Positions 33,970 to 45,000 of a DNA stretch of 64,000 nucleotides are shown here, piece by piece. Under the pieces are notes generated by a model. That model had not been told where the DNA came from and searched no databases. It saw nothing but the letters and a program-made list of their open reading frames with translations. The position numbers were made by a program, and so were the translations under genes. Each line of letters opens with the position of its first letter. Position 1 is the stretch's first letter. The stretch comes from Dipteris shenzhenensis (taxonomy: Eukaryota > Polypodiophyta > Polypodiopsida > Gleicheniales), in NCBI GenBank assembly GCA_047967505.1, contig CM106539.1; one strand, given 5' to 3'.

Positions 33970-34605
33970 TTTTTTTTTGTGAAACCAGTAACTATAAAAT
34001 TAACATGAAATCAATGTACATGACATTAGACTCCAAAAGAGAGCCTAATGGAAAAACTCAAAAACAATGAGAAAACACTTCAAGGCTAGTAGCATCCAAG
34101 TCCCTCGGAGCATAACTATCATATAAAGATTGCTTGAGGGACATTATGAAGAAAGCATATGCCTGAGGAAACTGTTGTCCCATCCTAAAATGCAATCTCT
34201 ATGTCCAAACAGTCCATAGTACCCAAAAACGAGCCCAGTGAAAGAAAAGGAGGAATGGAGACATCTGAGATGAGAAGCATCTAAACATCCAGAATAGTTT
34301 CCCGAATCTGATAGAGGGAAACCGAAGCTGCAGCAAATGAGAGACATGAGTGATCAATATCCGAGAGTGCGGGCAAGACTATAACAAATGGGGAGCTGTC
34401 TCACGGTGATGAGAGCAACGGGGGCAGGAAGAGGAAGCAATACAACGTGCTTCCAATTTCACCCCAATGGAAAAAGCTCCCACTATACATCTCCAAAAGA
34501 AAAGCCTCTGTTTCAATGGCAATTTAGCTTTCCAAAATTTTTTGAGTTTTGATTGCCACCAAGATAAAGGCCTATCCAAATTCCAAAGAGTGTTGGCATG
34601 CTTAT
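33970..34605 (-). pseudogene. LINE E, 3' half (C-terminus, 3' UTR, poly(A))
   Basis: The minus strand reads HANTLWNLDRPLSWWQSKL, LPLKQRLFFWRCIVGAF, the zinc motif C-x(2)-C-x(5)-H (CPRCSHHRETAPHLL) and a broken zf-RVT tail, ending with A9 at 33978-33970. It continues the protein of 41131-41870, where the last readable residues are LPPPWIDK. The Copia element 34606-41125 sits exactly at this break, with TSD CTTAT. Confidence 0.9.
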
Positions 34606-34810
34606 TGTTGGGGTAAAGGCACATTGCCACCCCTTTATTAAAGATATGACACCTATGACTGTCTTAAGATAGTCATAGGGGGAAAAACCTAATCCTAATA
34701 AAACCTATGAGTTTGTGGTGTGGCTCATCACTTCACACCCGCATCTTTAGTGTCACTCCTCTCTCTCACTCTCTCCCTGTTGTTCTTCTCCCTCTTCTCT
34801 TCCCCCTTCA
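34606..34810 (+). repeat. 5' LTR of the intact Copia
   Basis: TGTTGGGGTAAAGG...CCCCCTTCA. It is 205 bases, short for a Copia LTR. It has a near-perfect 28-base palindrome (34652-34679, one mismatch at 34670) and a possible AATAAA-like TAATAAAACC at about 34698. Confidence 0.95.
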
Positions 34811-34812
34811 AC

Positions 34813-34824
34813 TGGTATCAGAGC
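34813..34824 (+). promoter_or_regulatory. Primer-binding site (initiator Met tRNA)
   Basis: TGGTATCAGAGC, two bases after the 5' LTR. Confidence 0.95.
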
Positions 34825-36526
34825 CAGCCTCACTTCCCCCCCTACCCCTGCCTACCCCTCTCTCTACCCTTCCCCCTCCCCTCGGGCTTCGTGCCCTTAG
34901 CATTGCGCAGGCAGCGCGGGCCAGCGGGACAGCAAGGGCAGCAGCCAGGGCGTAGCGCGGGCAGCTGCAGCGGCAGCGCAGCAGCGCGGGCCAGCGGGAC
35001 AGCGCGGGCAGGAGCGCAGGACGCATCGCGGGTTGCAGCAGGGCGGCGCTGAGCAGCGTCAACAGCTGCACAGCAGCAGCTAGCTGCTAAAGCCTCCGGG
35101 CTTCGCATAGGGCGGCGCGCAGGCGCGCACGTGTACGGCCGTACGGCCGTCCGTACCGCCGTACGGACTCCGTACAGGCGTCCGTACTGTACGGACGCTG
35201 CCGTACGTACAGGGAGCAGCGTCAGGAACTTCTTTGACAGGGAGCTGCATTAGGGAAGAGCATTTCAGAAATTGTTTTTTCTTTCTCTCTCTGTTCTGGG
35301 ATTTCGTACCCTGCACAAGTACACAGGTACAGCAGGTACAGTGCTGCCAGTACACAGGTACAGCAAGTACAGCATTTTTCTTTGGGGAAAGAAGGCAAAG
35401 AGAGAGCATTCCCGGCTGTTCAGTCCTTCAATTGTGTTTTTTTTTTTTTTTTTTGAGGTACAGCAAGTACACTCTTGTCCCTCGTGCTTGAGGTGACTAG
35501 TACCACAGTGTGTGGTGGTTGCACAGTTATCTTGTTTCGGGAAGGTAATGCCTTGATTTTGCAGAGGATTTTTATGCTTTTGCTGAGTGCAAATCTCAGC
35601 TTTTGGGTGACATTTTCAAAGGGCTTTTGCCTGGAAGCTTATGCAGTGTATGCCTTGAGGCAGTGTGGAGCCAGGGAGCCCACATTGGTCTTGTTTCCGC
35701 AGTGTATTCAGTGACATTTCTACAGGTCACATTTTGTGTACGACACCTTGGAAAATCTCAGTTGAGCCACGTTTGGCCAGGGCGCATCGAGTTTACTCGG
35801 TCCCTAACTGTCCATCGTTGACAGTGTTCAAAAGATTTTCTCTTCAGTGTTTGTACGTTGGGATCTGTGTTGTTATTGTGTACATAGGGCTGTTTATGCA
35901 TTGCATTGTCAGGTGAAAGTGCCAGGAGAGCGCTGTATTTTCTTTGCTACCTCAGTGTTGAGGTGTTTTTCACTTGGTACAGGTGTTAAATCAAGGGGCT
36001 TTTGCCCAGATTTTGCTTGAGAGCACTTGGGTTACTGTCAGATATCTTCAGATGCCTTTTATCCCCTTGGCAGAAGGGTGATTGCTTGGGATTTATCCCA
36101 TTTTCTGTTGCAGGTTTGTGACAGGCTGAAGTGTCTGGAGCCTCTTTTTCAGTGAACAAAACAGTGTATGCCAAGTTGTTTATGCATATTAAATCAGTGC
36201 AATACCTCATCTGAGGTGGGAGAAGTGATCAGGACAGCAGTGTTTTGTGCTTTGTCAGCTGATGATGCACTGTTAAAGCACTTGTGGAGCAGCTGCAGCA
36301 TTCTGAAATTACTGTTTTTATGCCTATTTGAGCACGGTACAGTGTGTCAGAAGGTACAGTAACTGGAGGGAATTTTCTGTTTTGCTGCAGATTTTCTGAC
36401 AGTAAAAAACAGCACTATTGTGAGTGCTCCTGGCTCTTGATAGAGCAGGTTTTTTCTGAGAAATCAGAATTTTATTCAGTCCTTTTTTTTAAACTTACAG
36501 GGAGTCAGGTACTTTCCTTATCTGAT
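34825..36526 (+). other. Long 5' leader of the intact Copia
   Basis: About 1.7 kb with no long frame in phase with gag. It contains a GC-rich block with a 23-base unit repeated at 34911 and 34981 (GCAGCGCGGGCCAGCGGGAC...), a GTACGG/CCGTAC palindromic cluster (35131-35215), a GGTACAGCA(A/G)GTACA repeat cluster (35325-35475) and a run of about 20 T (35438-35455). It could fold strongly. Confidence 0.7.
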
Positions 36527-39500
36527 ATGGCATCAGGGGGAAGTGAATCATCAATTCTGAACATAAAGAAATTGGAAGGGGCACACAATTATGCATTATG
36601 GGCAGAACAGTGTTTGAATGTACTTCTGCTTAAGAAGATTTCTAAGCCCATAAGGGTGAAGGGTGTCAAGCCATCTGGGATGTCAGATGATGAATGGGAG
36701 GAGCTAGATTTGTCCGCGAGGGCTGCTATCATGCTTACTCTCAGTGATTCTCTTGTGTACAATGTTCAAGCTGAAAAGACCTCTTATGGTGTATGGCAGA
36801 GGCTAGCAGAGTTGTATGCCCAAAAGAGTTCAGCCAGTAAGGTGTATTGGTTGAAGAAGCTGGTTGATCTTCGCATGAAGGAAGGTACAGCTATGACCTC
36901 ACACTTGAGTGAGTTCAATGCCATCTTTACACAGCTGATTGCACAGGGGTTGAACCTTGATGAGGAGTTCAAGGCTACTTTCTTGTTGTGTACCCTTCCT
37001 GAGAGTTGGGACACTTTCAAGACCACCTTGTCTAATTCAAATGTCACTCTTATATATGCTGATGTAGAGAGCTCTCTCCTCATGGAGGAGATGAGCAGGA
37101 AAAATAATGCGGGCAGCAAGTCTTCAAATGCTTTGCAGGTACAGGAAAGAGGCAGGACTCAGCAGAAGGGGAGATCTGCTAGTAAGTCCAAATCCCGCAG
37201 TCAGTCCCGTGGTAAAAAGGATATTGAATGCTTTTATTGTGGCAAGAAGGGACATGTGAAGTCTAAGTGCTTCAAGTTTATACGGGATCAGAAAGCCAAG
37301 AAGGCTGAAGCAAAGGATGCAGGCAGTGGAAGCAAAGGCAAAGGCAAGTCCAAGGTAGATGACTTGGATGCAGTGAATGTTGCAGCAGAGGACAGTGACA
37401 GTGACAGACATGATGTTTTATGCTCTTCTGCTGTAATTGCACATACTTTGGTTATTGATGGCCATGACATGCACACCTGGCTCTTGGATTCAGGTGCTTC
37501 TTTTCATGTTACTCCTCATAGGGAGTGGTTTACTTCCTACACAGGTACTCATGGAGTTGTTCACCTTGGGAACAACTATGCATGTCAGATTGCAGGGATT
37601 GGCAATATACAGATAGTATTCCCTGATGGACGCACATTTATGCTTGATGGTGTTCGCCATGTGCCACAAATCAAGAAAAATCTGATTAGCACTGGCTTGT
37701 TGGATGACAGTGGTTACCACACCACATTTGGGGATTCCAAATGGGTGATTACTGATGGCCAGGTTGTAGTGGCTGAGGGTTATAAGAGTGATACCTTGTA
37801 CCCTCTTTATGTTTCCAGTGTAGGTAATCATGTTGTTGCCATAACCGAGCTGCCAAAGGTTTCATTGTGGCATAGCCGGTTGGGACACATGTCCGTTAAA
37901 GGAATGCAAGAACTGTCACGTTTGGGTTATCTGCCGTCTCTTTCATTTTCAGATTTGCCTACTTGTGATCATTGCATATTTGGCAAGCATTCTATGACTC
38001 CTCATAAGAGGAGAACTCCCCAAAATAGAGCACCGCTTGATCTAGTGCACACTGATTTGTGTGAAATGCCACAGTTATCACTAGGGGGTGCAAAGTATTT
38101 CATTACTTTTATTGATGATGCCACACGCAAAGTGTGGGTCTATTTCTTGAAGCATAAAAGCGATGCCTTAGATGCTTTCAAGAAGTTTGTCGCTCAGGTT
38201 GAGAATCGGACAGGTCGCAGGCTGAAATGCCTCAGATCCGATAATGGGGGTGAGTATGTGTCACATGCTTTTGTACAGTTTTGCGAAGCTAAGGGCATTA
38301 AACAAGAACTCACAGCCCCTCATAATGCATCTCAAAATGGTGTGAGTGAGCGGATGAATCGAACTATTCAGGAGAAGGTTCGATGTATGTTGTCTTATGC
38401 TGCATTGCCCCATGGCTTTTGGGCAGAAGCCGTGCAAACAGCAGTTCACATTATTAACAGGTCGCCAAACAAGGCTTTGGAGTTGAAAATGCCAGAGGAG
38501 GTGTGGTCTGGCAAGCCACCCTCATATAAGCACTTACGTGTGTTTGGCTGCGAGTGCTTTGCTCATGTACGCAAAGAACTGCGCACCAAACTGGAGCCAA
38601 AGTCTTTTAGATGCATCTTTATGGGTTATGGTGACGAAGGTGAAATGGGGTACAGGTTATGGGATCCCGTCAAACGGAAGATTATACGCAGCAATGATGT
38701 CATCTTTAAAGAGGATAGTGTACACAAAGAACCCGTGCAACCTGTGGAATACAGGAGGGTTGTTTATGATGATGTTGGACAGCAAAGAATGCCCATTAAT
38801 ATGCAGCAGCAGGCTGCTGCAGATAACCCTGTTCAAGAGGGTATACAGGCTGAAAATCAGCCAGATAATTTTGCCAATGATGCACCACAGAATATGCCAG
38901 CAAATGGGGCTGTAGAACAGCCAAATATGGTGGTACAGCCACCCGTCATGCATGACGAACAGGCTGGACAGCAGCATAATCCGGAACATTTTGTTAGGAG
39001 GAGCACCCGTGTACAATGGCCTCCTGACAGGTTTGTCCCAGGAGCCAATAATGTGGCTGATTTTATTATGCTGATAGATTGTGGTGAGCCTTCCAGCTTC
39101 AAGGAAGCTATGGGAAGAACAGAGAAAAGGAAGTGGGAGAAAGCCATGCAGTCAGAAATGGACTCCCTACTTCAAAATGATACATGGGACTTGGTGCAGC
39201 TACCTGCAGGCAGAAAGGTTTTGCCATGCAAGTGGGTTTACAAAGTCAAAGTGGATTCAAATGCTTTACCGAGGTATAAGGCCAGATTGGTTGCCAAGGG
39301 ATTTAAGCAGGAGAAGGGCATTGACTTTGATGAGATCTTTTCCCCTGTAGTCAAGATGACTACTTTGAGAGCAGTGTTAGCTCTTGTTGCTCATGAGGAC
39401 ATGGATTTATGTCAGATGGATGTGAAGACTGCTTTTCTTCACGGAGATCTCCATGATGAGATCTATATGAGTCAGCCAGAGGGATATGCTGTTAAAGGGA

Positions 39501-40636
39501 AAGAGCAGCTTGTGTGTAAGCTCAAAAGGAGCTTGTATGGACTCAAGCAGGCGCCAAGAGAATGGTACAAGAAGTTTGATGCCTTCATGCAGTCCCAAGG
39601 GTATCATAGGTGTGAGACCGATCATTGCTTGTACACCAAACGGGCAAAGGATGGCAGTTTGATGCTACTCATTCTATATGTGGATGACATGCTGATTGCC
39701 AGTAAATCTCAGCAGGAGATTAGTGCTTTGAAGAAACAACTGCATAAGTCTTTTGACATGAAAGACTTGGGTGATGCAAACCATATTCTTGGCATGCGGA
39801 TTACTCGTGACAGGTCCAAGGGACTTTTGTTTCTGTCACAGAAGGAGTACATTGACAAAGTACTGCAGAGGTTTAAAATGGAGGGGGGGAAGTCAATTAG
39901 TACCCCGTTGCCTCCACATTTAAAACTCAACAGTAAGGACAGCCCCAGATCAGATGATGATAAGGCTGAAATGGCCAAGGTTCCGTATGCATCTGCAGTT
40001 GGTTCTTTGATGTATGCCATGGTTGCCACTCGTCCGGATATTGCTTTTGCGGTGGGAGTCATCAGCAGATATATGGCAAATCCAGGCAAGCGGCACTGGG
40101 AAGCAGTGAAAGGTGTCTTGAGGTATCTCAAGGGTACCAAAGACTTGTGCATATGCTATGGTAGGCAGGATGCATTGGTGCATGGTTTTACAGATTCAGA
40201 CTATGCAGGGAATGCAGATAACCGGAAATCTACTACCGGTTATATTTTCACATTTGCAGGAGGTGCTATATCATGGGTGTCTCGGTTGCAGAAATGCGTT
40301 GCACTGTCAACTACTGAAGCTGAATATGTTGCAGCCACTGAGGCTTGCAAGGAAGCAATATGGCTTACTCGGCTGGTGGGAGATTTGGGCATTACAGGAG
40401 ATATGCCAGTCTTGCATTGTGATAGTCAGAGTGCTATCATGTTAGCAAAGAATCCGGTCTTTCATCAAAAGACCAAGCACATAGATGTGAAATATCATTT
40501 CATCAGGGAGGTACTGGAAGACAAGCGACTTGAGCTTGTGAAAGTGCATACTGATGATAATCCTGCAGATTTGCTCACTAAGAGCTTGCCTACAGAGCGG
40601 TTTGCACATTGCCGCCACATCATGGGATTAGGATGA
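36527..40636 (+). CDS. Copia gag-pol polyprotein (intact)
   Basis: 1369 codons from the ATG at 36527 (MASGGSESS), chosen because it begins the conserved gag N-terminus; the frame is open 61 codons further upstream. Domains by residue: gag 1-230; zinc knuckle CFYCGKKGHVKSKC 235-248; protease WLLDSGASFHVT about 320; pre-integrase HxxxH/CxxC about 448-490; integrase with D 509 (HTD), D 571 (SDNGGEY) and E 607 (SERMNR); RT from about 884 with FLHGDL, YGLKQAPREWY and YVDDM about 1052; RNase H with TDSDYAG about 1221, STTEAEY, HCDSQSA and KHIDVKYHF. Every catalytic residue is present and there is no stop or shift. It performs packaging, processing, cDNA synthesis and integration in virus-like particles. 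Confidence 0.97.
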   Translation: MASGGSESSILNIKKLEGAHNYALWAEQCLNVLLLKKISKPIRVKGVKPSGMSDDEWEELDLSARAAIMLTLSDSLVYNVQAEKTSYGVWQRLAELYAQKSSASKVYWLKKLVDLRMKEGTAMTSHLSEFNAIFTQLIAQGLNLDEEFKATFLLCTLPESWDTFKTTLSNSNVTLIYADVESSLLMEEMSRKNNAGSKSSNALQVQERGRTQQKGRSASKSKSRSQSRGKKDIECFYCGKKGHVKSKCFKFIRDQKAKKAEAKDAGSGSKGKGKSKVDDLDAVNVAAEDSDSDRHDVLCSSAVIAHTLVIDGHDMHTWLLDSGASFHVTPHREWFTSYTGTHGVVHLGNNYACQIAGIGNIQIVFPDGRTFMLDGVRHVPQIKKNLISTGLLDDSGYHTTFGDSKWVITDGQVVVAEGYKSDTLYPLYVSSVGNHVVAITELPKVSLWHSRLGHMSVKGMQELSRLGYLPSLSFSDLPTCDHCIFGKHSMTPHKRRTPQNRAPLDLVHTDLCEMPQLSLGGAKYFITFIDDATRKVWVYFLKHKSDALDAFKKFVAQVENRTGRRLKCLRSDNGGEYVSHAFVQFCEAKGIKQELTAPHNASQNGVSERMNRTIQEKVRCMLSYAALPHGFWAEAVQTAVHIINRSPNKALELKMPEEVWSGKPPSYKHLRVFGCECFAHVRKELRTKLEPKSFRCIFMGYGDEGEMGYRLWDPVKRKIIRSNDVIFKEDSVHKEPVQPVEYRRVVYDDVGQQRMPINMQQQAAADNPVQEGIQAENQPDNFANDAPQNMPANGAVEQPNMVVQPPVMHDEQAGQQHNPEHFVRRSTRVQWPPDRFVPGANNVADFIMLIDCGEPSSFKEAMGRTEKRKWEKAMQSEMDSLLQNDTWDLVQLPAGRKVLPCKWVYKVKVDSNALPRYKARLVAKGFKQEKGIDFDEIFSPVVKMTTLRAVLALVAHEDMDLCQMDVKTAFLHGDLHDEIYMSQPEGYAVKGKEQLVCKLKRSLYGLKQAPREWYKKFDAFMQSQGYHRCETDHCLYTKRAKDGSLMLLILYVDDMLIASKSQQEISALKKQLHKSFDMKDLGDANHILGMRITRDRSKGLLFLSQKEYIDKVLQRFKMEGGKSISTPLPPHLKLNSKDSPRSDDDKAEMAKVPYASAVGSLMYAMVATRPDIAFAVGVISRYMANPGKRHWEAVKGVLRYLKGTKDLCICYGRQDALVHGFTDSDYAGNADNRKSTTGYIFTFAGGAISWVSRLQKCVALSTTEAEYVAATEACKEAIWLTRLVGDLGITGDMPVLHCDSQSAIMLAKNPVFHQKTKHIDVKYHFIREVLEDKRLELVKVHTDDNPADLLTKSLPTERFAHCRHIMGLG

Positions 40637-40722
40637 GACCACTCTTATTTTATGGTCTTGTATACAGTAACTGTATATTGCTGTAATTTTTATTCTTTTC
40701 TCCCCTTTAGGCATATTGGCCT

Positions 40723-40735
40723 TTAGGTGGGAGGT
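40723..40735 (+). promoter_or_regulatory. Polypurine tract of the intact Copia
   Basis: TTAGGTGGGAGGT immediately before the 3' LTR. Confidence 0.8.
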
Positions 40736-41125
40736 TGTTGGGGTAAATGCACATTGCCACCCCTTTATTAAAGATATGACACCTATGACTGTCTTAAGAC
40801 AGTCATAGGGGGAAAAACCTAATCCTAATAAAACCTATGAGTTTGTGGTGTGGCTCATCACTTCACACCCGCATCTTTAGTGTCACTCCTCTCTCTCACT
40901 CTCTCCCTGTTGTTCTTCTCCCTCTTCTCTTAGGCACATTGCCACCCCTTTATTAAAGATATGACACCTATGACTGTCTTAAGACAGTCATAGGGGGAAA
41001 AACCTAATCCTAATAAAACCTATGAGTTTGTGGTGTGGCTCATCACTTCACACCCGCATCTTTAGTGTCACTCCTCTCTCTCACTCTCTCCCTGTTGTTC
41101 TTCTCCCTCTTCTCTTCCCCCTTCA
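40736..41125 (+). repeat. 3' LTR of the intact Copia, with 185-bp internal duplication
   Basis: First unit 40736-40930, second unit about 40931-41125, period 185. The LTR is 390 bases against 205 on the 5' side. Each unit carries a perfect 28-base palindrome (40782-40809 and 40967-40994). Only the second unit has the LTR end CCCCCTTCA. Confidence 0.95.
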
Positions 41126-41868
41126 CTTATCAATCCATGGCGGTGGAAGAAGAAATCTGTAGACCATCGAGGATGTCAAATTATGCATTGAAAGTGAATT
41201 GGTAGCAGGAGACAAGGAAGTCAGATTCCAGTCCAGTAATTTGTCATGTACAAACCGCGGAGGAACAGGAACAAATGGCTGCAACATAGTTGTAAGTATT
41301 CTCCAAATGGGCCTATGATGCAGACCCAAGGGGAATGTCCTACAAGCTTGTGGAAATGAAAGCACATAACCATGTTGATCCACCACATCTCCAACAAATC
41401 TTATGCCCAATTTCATAAGATTATATGCTTTAATAGGTGCGTGTAAAGCAAGAGGCGATTCAAACACCTTGCTCCAATGGATGCTTTTCAAACGAAGAGA
41501 ACTACCATGATGGGAGGAAGCACCTAACCATTTAGCATAAGAGAGAATTCTCTTCCAATCATGAATAAAAGCAGTAGAAACAGGGCAGCCAAGAATTTTC
41601 CCTTGAAATGTGGTCATGACTGCTTCCCAGTGATCTGTAATCCAATGCCCATATGCGTGGGACTTCATGTTTCCACACATAGCTGCTAACATAATAGCCC
41701 ATGGCTGTTTTTGCTGAAAAAAATCAGCAATCATAGTGCTCTTTCTTGCCAACATATGAAACTGAAGATTGAGAATATTTAGTCCCCCATGAGTCTTAGG
41801 AGAACAAACAGACTGCATGGGAAGTAGTCGCAAAGCCTTTTTGTGAGATTTACTTTTCCAAAATATCT

Positions 41869-41870
<2 letters not shown>
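41126..41870 (-). pseudogene. LINE E, 5' part (5'-truncated RT C-terminal region)
   Basis: The minus strand starts EEIFWKSKSHKKALRLLPM right after a (GT)n tract, continues VCSPKTHGGLNILNL, GHWITDHWEAV, HWSKVFESPLAL, and stops at LPPPWIDK where Copia is inserted. A single open frame of more than 240 codons covers it. It joins 34605-33970. The total element length would be about 1.4 kb, an ordinary 5'-truncated LINE. Confidence 0.9.
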
Positions 41871-41871
<1 letters not shown>

Positions 41872-41906
<35 letters not shown>

Positions 41907-41931
41907 CACACAAACACACACACACACACAC
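41872..41931. repeat. (CA)n junction between LINE D tail and LINE E head
   Basis: About 60 bases of nearly pure CA repeat between the T14 run (41932-41945, LINE D poly(A)) and the first LINE E bases. Confidence 0.95.
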
Positions 41932-42026
41932 TTTTTTTTTTTTTTGGGTAAAATCCAGTGCATTGTATTTATATTCTCATAACTTTACAAGATGGGAAGT
42001 CTCCAAAATGGAGAGTATCCCAAAGA

Positions 42027-45000
42027 TTAGAAGCATAAAAAGAAAAGCTCTATGCAAGAAGCATGTATATCACCCTCATGGCAGGCATCATATAAAGATT
42101 GCCGCAATGAGGCTCTGAAAGATTCATATGACTTGTGAATCTGGCGGCCCAAGTATGCCAAATTATGCTCATCCCAGATTGTCCAAAGAGCCCAATATCT
42201 CACCCATGAGAGAAATAGTGAGTATTGAGATAAATACCTCATAAATCTACCAAATAACCAAAAATGTTTCCCAAATCTGTGACTCGGGAAACGGAGGCAA
42301 AGATGATCTGAAATTTTCCCAAGGAGGTTCCGAGAAGACGGGCAGTGCCAAAGCAAATGAGGGACAGTCTCTGAAGGAGCCTGACACCGTAAACATGTGG
42401 GTGGTGCAATGTGACGTTTGGCAAGTGTGATTCCCACTGACAATGTGCTGGTCATGTATCTCCAAAGAAAAAGTCTTTGTTTCAAAGGCATTTTACACCT
42501 CCATAATATTCGGAGATTCTTTCGCCACCGTGAGAGGGGCTGCCAGATATGCCACAGAGTATTAGCATATTGATGAATCCATGGGGCAGGCTGAAGAAGC
42601 TTGTAGGCTTTGATGGAGGTCAAAACAGGCAGAGGAATAGGATGAGTGCATGTAGCAGAGGGGTGCAATTGCCAATCCATAAGCCTGTCTGTGTCAGCCA
42701 CAGGACGAATAGGTAGAAAAGGATGCAATAGATCAGCAATTTTCTTCCATATCAACCTATGATGCATTCCCAATGCATAGGAGGCAGTGGCCTAAGGAAA
42801 AGAGAAGACATAGCCCTGATCATCTACCACATCATTGATGTATCTAATGCCCGAACAGGTTCCTGTAAAGCAAGTGGAATGTCAAAGATGGCACTGCAAT
42901 GAATACTTTCTTTCCTCATTGAGTTTGTCCCCGAGCGATTATCAGGAGCCCATTTGACCTTAGAAAGTACTTGTTTCCAGTCAAGTATCAGAGCAGTAGA
43001 GAAAGGGCAGCCAGGAATCTTCCCTACAAATCTCCCAATGACAACCTCCCAATAATCAATAGTCCAATGGCCATAAGCAGATGTCCTCATGTTGATACAC
43101 ATGGATGCTATCATACAAGTCCATGGCTATTGTTGACGGAAAAAAGTATGGAGCATAGTCGCCTTCCTTGCAAGTACATGATATCTGATATTGAGAACAT
43201 TAAGTCCCCCATGCATCCTAGGAGAGCACACCATTTCCATCTTCAGCAGTCTCAATGCTTTCACAGCAGTTTTTGTCCTCCATAATAGCTCCATAGCTTG
43301 AGACATAAAGGCTGAAATATCTCTAGAGGACCAATGTAGCAAAGGCAAAAAGAATTGAACATAAGACATTACAATAGACTGTACTATTCTGAGCCTGACA
43401 TGAAGTGGCCAAGTGGAAATTTTCCAATATTCCAATTTATGTTGACGTCTTTGGAAGATCCATTTTAGCTGCTGCTTCCTGGTGATATGCCATCCTATAG
43501 GATATCCCAAATGCTTGACTACATCTTTGGAATGCACTACTTGACCTGGCCAGAGAATAGAATGCCAGTCACATTCTTTCAGGGGAAGCAACTTGGATTT
43601 GTCAAAGTTGACATGCAATCCCGCTGCTAATCCATACAATGATAATGTGGTCATAAGCATGCGGACTTCCCGGGGAGAAAACTGTGGCATAAAGAAGGAA
43701 TCATTAGCATATGCCTGTGCCAAGAAAGATGCAACCCCAGGGATTTTAAGACTAGTCATCTGTCCTGTGTTTGTAAGATGATCAAGATACATCAAGAGGG
43801 GATGGGTTGCAATGGCATAGAAGAGAGCACTAAGGGGGCAGCCTTGTCTGACTGATCTACCCAATGTCCATGACCGAGATAGATGACTCCCAAGAATGCA
43901 CTGAGAGGTAGAGCCAGAATAAAGCCAATAAATTGCATTTGCTATCTTGGGACCAAAGCCCAACTTTGTGATGGTTTGAGAGATAAAATCCCGTTGAACA
44001 GTGTCAAATGCCTTAGTGATATCTACCTACAATATGAGCACATCTTGATGCAAGTACTTAGCATATTCAATTGCAGTCAATGCATTGGAGTTGGAGATAT
44101 TGTCATGGATTTGTCTTCGCGGCACAAACCCATACTGATGAGGATGAAGGCCCGCATTCAGTATCCCATGAAGCCTATACACAATCATTTGGCAATGAGT
44201 TTGTAAACTACAGGCATCAAAGTAATAGGCCTCCAATCTGACATATGATCACACATTTTTTTTTAGGGCACAAGTTTGATTATGCCATGCTTCCAAAGAT
44301 GCGGCAATTGATTTTCTTGCCAGGCAACATTGATCATTTGTAAGAGAACATCTTTCAAATCATCCCAAAAGGAAATATAAAATTCCACCGTAAGACCATC
44401 CCAGGCAGGGGACTTGTATTTGCCGAGGTGGGACAATGCATTATCAAGTTCTGTGTCAGTAAAAGGTCTCTCGAATGTAAGAGCATCATCCATTTCCACT
44501 ATCTCAGAAACATATTGAAGAAATTCAGTCCTCGCATCAGTCATTTGATTTGATGGGGAGCCAGGGGTAGAGAACAATTCTGGAAGTAATTTTGGCATTC
44601 ATCTTGGAGATCAGAGAAAGAGTGCGTCCAAGAGCCATCTAGCTTCCTTACCCTTAGACATGAGTTTTTCTTTCGAGTAGCATGCAGGCCCTGGAAGAAG
44701 GCTTTTGATGAGCAGCCCTTATCCATGAGGGGCTTCATTCTTGCTCTAATCTGCCATTTGTGCAATTTCCTCTTATCATTATCAGTCAGTTTGATCCGGG
44801 CTTGTGAGAGGGAATCGTTTTCTGATTCAGAGAGAGGCCTTAAATGTGAAAATTCAGTCAATTGTTGTGCTGTCCTTTTTGCCCATTTGACCTCATTCCT
44901 CCATGTAGCCATGTGCGAGTTTCCATACTCCCTAATGACATTCTGTATACGAGAGACAAAACTATCCCAAGCATAATTCATGTCCTCCTGGGCACGCAAA

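Larger units (their letters stand above)
34606..41125 (+). mobile_element. Intact Ty1/Copia retrotransposon, about 6.5 kb
   Basis: A complete element: TSD CTTAT on both sides (34601-34605 and 41126-41130), a 205-bp 5' LTR, primer site, 1.7-kb leader, one uninterrupted gag-pol frame, polypurine tract, and a 3' LTR enlarged by a 185-bp internal duplication. The LTRs differ at about two of 205 positions. It lies in LINE E within intron 3 and in the sense orientation of the host gene. Low LTR divergence and an open polyprotein indicate a recent insertion. Confidence 0.95.

Noticed and set aside
35355-35472. Direct repeats AGGTACAGCAAGTACA around a T-rich insert, resembling a retroposon with TSDs.
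   Set aside because: The T run lies on the wrong side for a minus-strand poly(A), and the motif is repeated several more times nearby, so it is a local repeat cluster.
41843-42118. THTHTH-type frame across the CA repeat.
   Set aside because: Translation of a microsatellite and LINE tail.
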